Below are positions 59,011 through 64,000 of a stretch of 64,000 nucleotides of DNA, one piece after another (the first letter of the stretch is position 1; every line of letters begins with the position of its first letter). Made by a program: the position numbers and the translations under genes. Under the pieces are notes generated by a model. It was given only the letters and a program-made list of their open reading frames with translations. It did no database searches and was not told the DNA's origin. The DNA comes from Tetrastigma voinierianum (lineage: Eukaryota; Streptophyta; Magnoliopsida; Vitales; Vitaceae), in assembly GCA_016808115.1 (NCBI GenBank), contig JAEQBH010000130.1, positions 83,218 to 147,217 on the forward strand. The letters run 5' to 3'.

Positions 59011-61978
59011 TGTAAAACCTGAGAAAATTCAATTTTTCTAAGAAAGGGTAAAACGGTAATTTCAATAGAAAAATCTGAAATTTTTCTAGATCTTGAATAA
59101 CAACGGACTCCTGCACAGAATAGTCTCACTAAATCTAGCTACCACGTCGGGTGGTGAGATTCAGGGGCCGGTCGAAATTCCTTTTGAGCATCGAAAAGTA
59201 ATACGAGGACACTTGGCACATGTTGAAGTGTGCGGTGTATATATCAAAAATGCGAGAAATCGATCAAACAAAAGGCTCAAGTGGGACCCATAAGACATGT
59301 GTGACAAATGATTTGAGAGGGAAGTAGAGGTAGATAATGAATGGGTGTAAGGGCCAATCGAGGAGCGATAAGGTATTAACATGTGGTAAAAATAACTCTC
59401 GAACTTGAGCTAGACTTAACAATAAGGTAGGAAAAGGGAAAAATGAGGAAAAAGAGAAAAATGGGGAGAAAGCAGAGAGGAAGCTCCACCTTCTCTGGGT
59501 TTCCAGCTGGCTTAGGTGGTTCTGGGTGGATCAGAAGAAAAGTCTTTCCGTGAGTTTCTAGTAAGAGACCGAGGAAGCGAAGGGAGTTTCGACAAACTCA
59601 AGAGGGTAGGTCTTCTCTACTTTGGTTGTTTTCTGAGGTTGTGTGGTGGTGTCTTGCCCAGGAATGGTTGGTTGCATTTTGAACCATGGAAGTTACCACT
59701 GTTTTGATCCATACGCGTGGCGGACTTTAGGACTAGTTTTTGGGTGAGAAATAAGAATTTGACGATGAAGTCCCTTCAAATAAATTGTATAGCGTCGGTG
59801 AAGCGATGTTAGGCTTTTAAATTTCCCAAATCGGACCTCTGTAGCCTAAGTTATGGTCCATTTACCCTGAATAGTATAAGTAGAAGGGTTGAAGTAGGTT
59901 AAGATCCAGCCTGTTGCGGATAATTTTGTCGGCAACGAGTTAGGTCGCCGAAGGTACGGTTCAGAGACTCTTGTGCAGTGAGGGCCAGCCAGGCTGATGG
60001 CTAGGCGAGCCAGCAGCGGTTGGGACCAGACGGCCCAGTGGTAAGGCCTTGGCCGTCGCGGTTAGGACGACTGGCGGTTAAGGTCGTGCGACTGGCGGTT
60101 AGGATAGGCGACTAGCGGTTAGGACGGCCCATTGCCGATTGGAGTCGGAAGGCTAGCGGTTGGGATAAACGGCCCCAGTGGCTAGAGACCCGTAGGCCAG
60201 TGGCTAGGGCCAGCCTGCTAGCGGTTAGGACAGTCGACTAGCTGTTAAGGTCAATCGGCTAGCGGTTAAGGCTGCCGGCTAGCGGTTAGGGCTGCTAGAC
60301 GGCTAGGGCTGGCTGGCTAGGAATGACTATTCATGTGTGACCTCTAACTTCGAACGGCCATAATTTCTTCGTCCGAACTTCGTTTCAGGTGTTCTTGGAC
60401 TCTATGGAAAACCCATTGAGTCAAGATTATATCCATATGCCTATGGAGGACAGTGGGTGAAAATAACCTGCTGAAATTTATGTTTTCCGAGGCTCTTTGG
60501 TTGGCTAGAGGGTGTCGACTAAGTACGGCTATTCATGTGTGACCTCGACTTGATTGACCATAACTTCTTCGTCCGAACTCCGCTTCAGGTGTTCTTGGAC
60601 TATATGGAAAGCTCATTGAGTCAAGATTTCATCCATGTGCCTATGGAGGATAGGGGATGATCATAACTTCACTGAAATCTATGTTTTGCACCAAGTGTGC
60701 AGTGAGCTTAGTTGTGTCGATGTAATTAGCCGGGTTTTGGACATGACCATTGCATGACATGTTATAGGCTACTGTGTTGGGTAGGAATTGCCATGAGTTA
60801 GCCTAAGGAAGGTTGCATGACATAAATTGTTTAGTCATGGATTGATGGATGCTAATATGCTTGATAGGATATATGTATATATATATATTGGCATGAAATA
60901 TATGGAACTTATATGCTTGCGAAATATGTTTGCATGGTAGTTGATATGAAGTACAGCGGTAGAATGATTCTGTAGTGTGCATCTTACATGTAACATGAGA
61001 GGGCATGGCAGTAACGTGCATATGCATAATATTATCGCGTCGAGTTGGGTGTGGGTGCATAGAATGGTAAATTCTGGCTGCTTGGTGAATGTGTAGTGGC
61101 TTCAAACGGACAATGTCGGTGAGACTCATGGTGGTATAAAATGAATAAAACAAATGAAAATAAATTAATGTGTGTTGGGCGGAGCAATAAGGGGACCGTT
61201 AATCTCCTCAGGTGAAAAGCTTGGAACTTTGGGTGTAAGAGACCCGCAATGTGATCCGAAAAATTCTGTAATAAGATTCTGTAAGAGACCAGCGGTATGT
61301 CAAGAAAGTTACATTGCCCAAAATAAGACACACACTTAACATGGAGCTTCGAGTTATATGATAGGAGTCGGGATTGACTGGGATTAGTTGCCCCATTGGC
61401 ACTTGCATTGGAGTCGCGGTGGGCGTGGGGCTTGATCTATGTGTGTCATTAGATTTTCTCGATGACGGTTGTCACACTTGGCATAAGCATGTGTGGGGGA
61501 GTCGGTGAGTGACTCGGGATATTGGCATGAAGACATTCCATGCATGACATACGACATTCTTGTAGACATTTTCACTTGAATGTGTGTGGGTTTGATCATT
61601 GCATGTGCACTTAGGTAGAGAGTAACCCTTATAAGGAAGTATCAACTATTGAGACTTTCTTCAGCGCGTCGTGGGACCCCCTTTCGAGTGCGAGAGAAGG
61701 CGGCGTCATGGGCCGTGAGTACAAGAAGTAGTTGTGGCGAAGCATTTTGTAAAATATAATAGAATAATCTAGTTTTAGTTTACTTTGGCATGTAAGTGTA
61801 AATGATTTGTATCAGAAGCTCTTGTGAAATATTATAAGAAATTGGTTATTTGTAAGAAAATTATAAAAAAAATGGTTCTCGATATATGAGACATGTGAGT
61901 GTGACATCGGGGCACCCGATATCCCACGAGTTCACGGAGTTGACGAGTTCAGCGGGACCTCGAGGATAGGGTGTCACA
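59011..61978 (+). repeat. Solo LTR with TTATT target-site duplication
   Basis: The 2968-base block starts TGTAAAACC and ends GGGTGTCACA. TTATT stands immediately before (59006-59010) and after (61979-61983). No internal element sequence is present, so this is an LTR left after recombination between the two LTRs of a chromovirus-type element. It contains a CTAGCGGTTA minisatellite and two diverged copies of the long unit found in the LTRs of the 16 kb element. Confidence 0.93.
59995..60320 (+). repeat. GC-rich minisatellite in the solo LTR
   Basis: About 12-14 irregular units built on GGCTAGCGGTTAGGAC, spaced roughly 20-28 bases. It is much richer in GC than its surroundings. It takes the place of the GCTCGTC array in the LTRs of the 16 kb chromovirus. 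Confidence 0.8.
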
Positions 61979-63421
61979 TTATTAATGCGAGCGCACAACC
62001 GATTGTGATGCCAATTTCATTGATGGTGATGATGCAATGTCTTTAACTCATCTTGATGTCTCTGACTTCTTTGAAGACCCAAGTGGAAAAATTAACCATT
62101 TGATTGGCAATGGCAATGGCAATGTCTAACATATATGGCTATTATATTGTTTTGTATCATTTTTCATGTTGAGCTTATTATTTATCTAATAGATACTTCA
62201 ATGTTTATTTCTACTTAAATTTGTCTTTATTTTTGAAGATATATAGATCCTTCTTCAAACTTTATCAATTATATATCATCCGTCGGAGATACATGCCTTA
62301 TTGATTGTGCTACAACCCACACAATTTTGCATGATAAGAAATATTTTTCAAATTTAACATTAGTTCAATTTAATGTTTATAATATATCAGGTCATGTTGA
62401 CCTCATTAAAGGCTCTAGAAGAGCTACTGTTGATACCTTGATAACCTAAGCTCAATTGTTGATGCTCTTTATTCTTAATAATATAATAGAAATTTACTTA
62501 GTTTCAAGGATATTCGTCGAAATATATATCACATTGAAACTATGAATCGTGATGGGCTTGAGTATCTACTCGTACCTCTACTATACGGAAAAAAAAGCAA
62601 ATCTTACCCAGAACAACTAAGCTATGCTTTATCATGTGGGTTATATCAAACAATTATTAGACGTATTGAATCTCATGCTATCATGAACCAGAAGTTCAAT
62701 GACTCCAAAACATTTATTCTTTGGCATGAACGACTTGGACATCCAGGACTCTCTATGATGCGCCGCATAGTTCAAAATTCTAACGGCCACACATTAAGAA
62801 GCAGACAAATCTCAACATCTCCAGGTTTTACTTGTGTTGCTTGTTCTCAAGGTAAATTGATTATTAGATCATCTTTCACGAGATTAATAATAAGATACCA
62901 CGCATTTCCTAGAACTATATTCAAAGGGGATATTTGTGGACTCATTCACCCCCTATTGGGTCTCTTTCATTGTACATGGTTTAATTGATGCATCCACTCG
63001 ATCGTCTCATGTAGGCCTTCTATCTACTCGAAATGTTGTCTTTGCTAGATTACTAGCTCAAATAATTCGACTCAGAACACAATTCCCTGACCACCCTATC
63101 AAGACAATTCGTCTTGATAATGCTGGTGAGTTTTCATCTCATGTCTTTCTTAATCATTGTATGTCACTTGGCCTTAGATGTTGATAACTGTGCTGTGTTC
63201 ATACTCATAATGGGTTAGTTAAATCACACATCAAACGTTCTGATTGATTAGTACAGGCAATTACTTTTGAAAACCAAATTGTCTTTATCTACATAGGGGC
63301 ATGCTATTATACACGTTGCGAATTTAATTCGCCTTCGTCCTACAGCCAATCAAGATTTATTACCATTACAACTTACTCTAGGTTATCATCCTAACATTTC
63401 ACATTTGCGTGTTTTTGGTCA
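61979..63421 (+). pseudogene. Copia protease and integrase, broken
   Basis: 62100-62500 shows the protease region in shifting frames: YISSVGDTCLIDCATTHTIL at about 62271-62330 (the expected D-S/T-A/G site reads DCATTH), then YNISGHVDLIKGSRRATVDT. From 62460 LLSFKDIRRN leads into integrase: FILWHERLGHPGLSMMRRIV and FTCVACSQGKLIIRSSF give the HHCC zinc finger (H-x3-H...C-x2-C). GDICGLIHP and, after a slip, LIDASTRSSHVGLLSTRN hold the core. IRLDNAGEFSSHVF gives the second acidic residue region. A stop at 63184 follows. Confidence 0.9.
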
Positions 63422-63423
63422 TG

Positions 63424-63655
63424 TTGATAACGTATTATGAAAATAAGGAAAATATGGAGAGAAAGAGAAAAAAAATGAGAGAAGGTAGGAGAGGAAGATG
63501 GAGAGAAGATAAAACTTCATTATATTTCATTTAATAAAACCTCCATTTATAGGGTTCTTACAATCATTAATATCATGAAGAAGACATATAATCATTCACA
63601 TATATTTATGCGTTATTTATAACAGGAGGAAATGTATGGTTATTCACCTATAATT
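63424..63655 (-). repeat. Inverted piece of copia LTR
   Basis: It starts TGATAACGTATTATGAAAATAAGG, so on the minus strand it is the LTR end; wording and TATA region (TATAAATGGAG on the minus strand) match 50165-50479. Similarity ends near 63655, so the first part of the LTR is missing. Confidence 0.82.
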
Positions 63656-63840
63656 ATTTATTATTTATAACAAAATATTATTTTAGTATTAAAGAATCAC
63701 TTAAAGAAACATTTTATATACGATTTCTTTTAAAAATATTTATAAAGATAGTTTGAGTAGAATAACTTGTAATAGGTTTTTAGGATTAATCAGTTTTTAA
63801 ATTCTATTTAATTGAGGAGAAAATATTTTCTTGTCAGAGG
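63656..63840. other. AT-rich stretch, nothing recognised
   Basis: Non-coding DNA between the LTR piece and the promoter-like end. I see no motif. Confidence 0.4.
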
Positions 63841-64000
63841 AGAAAACAATTGGGCTGAAGCCTAACGACAGCCCAATTCGTCTTCGGCCTGCCCGACCTG
63901 TAAAGCCCCCCTCTACAAGAGACTAGGGTTTTATAGTAGTCTTCGGATCGGCGGTGCTGAAAAAAAAAACCTCTGCGTTTCTTCTCAAACAGTATCAACA
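63841..64000 (+). promoter_or_regulatory. Host promoter and 5' UTR: site II motifs and telo-box
   Basis: TGGGCT at 63851-63856 and its inverse GCCCAA at 63871-63876 are site II motifs. TAGGGTTT at 63924-63931 is a telo-box (AAACCCTA on the other strand). This pair is typical of plant genes for ribosomal proteins and other growth-related, translation-linked products. It is followed by CCTCTGCGTTTCTTCTC, a pyrimidine-rich leader. The start codon lies beyond the window, so the gene cannot be named. Confidence 0.6.

Larger units (their letters stand above)
56149..63421 (+). mobile_element. Ty1/copia element, 5' half, split by two LTR insertions
   Basis: Gag, protease-like region and integrase are readable on the plus strand in three pieces (56149-56794, 58753-59010, 61979-63421). 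The breaks are a minus-strand LTR and a solo LTR. Removing them by eye gives a continuous copia order. The element stops at 63421, in the integrase, against an inverted piece of copia LTR; RT and RNase H are absent. Confidence 0.88.

Noticed and set aside
60803..61599. Overlapping minus-strand open frames
   Set aside because: They lie inside the solo LTR defined by its TTATT duplications and show no protein family.

Overview
The window looks like repeat-dense, probably heterochromatic nuclear DNA of a flowering plant, most likely a eudicot. I find no intact protein-coding host gene. Almost everything recognisable is a decayed plant retroelement: Ty3/gypsy chromoviruses, a Tat/Ogre-type gypsy, an Athila-like gypsy, Ty1/copia, an L1-type LINE and tRNA-headed SINE-like pieces. 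There is also a short insert of plastid DNA carrying the trnY-trnD region. All coding regions carry stops, frameshifts or deletions.

Layout. 1-5287 (-): 5' half of a Ty3/gypsy element (RT, gag, PBS, 2.6 kb LTR) that runs off the left edge and cuts a Tat/Ogre-type element. 5288-11245 (+): that Tat-type element, with gag end, protease, RT, a deletion, the integrase C-terminus, a 37-38 bp minisatellite in its 3' region and an antisense ORF relic. 11246-27361 (+): a chromovirus with 3.3 kb LTRs, gag, protease, RT, integrase C-terminus and chromodomain. Its gag/protease region was split by a nested Athila-like element (15695-21671). 27374-28400: an LTR-like segment with a 44 bp near-perfect palindrome just inside its left part. 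28400-33600 (-): an L1-type LINE with ORF1 and ORF2. 33600-35148: AT-rich DNA with two SINE-like pieces and the plastid insert. 35149-39634: fragments of chromovirus-type LTRs in both orientations. 39635-46386 (+): a gag-only LTR element with matching 5 bp target duplications.

From 46392 to 50164 the DNA is AT-rich, with a CT/AT microsatellite, a possible processed retrosequence and a possible hAT-like MITE. 50165-52850 (-) is the 3' half of a copia element. 52851-55196 is an LTR-like block with four roughly 185 bp tandem repeats. 56149-63421 (+) is the 5' half of a copia element of the same family, interrupted by a minus-strand chromovirus-type LTR and by a 2968 bp solo LTR with TTATT target duplications. 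It ends against an inverted piece of copia LTR. The last 160 bases look like a host promoter and 5' UTR (site II motifs plus telo-box) for a gene starting beyond the right edge.

Nothing here acts as a pathway. The value of the window is its insertion history: which element sits inside which, where recombination removed internal regions, and which small sequence oddities the elements do not explain. Boundaries were read by eye from repeat alignments, PBS/PPT motifs and TG...CA ends.
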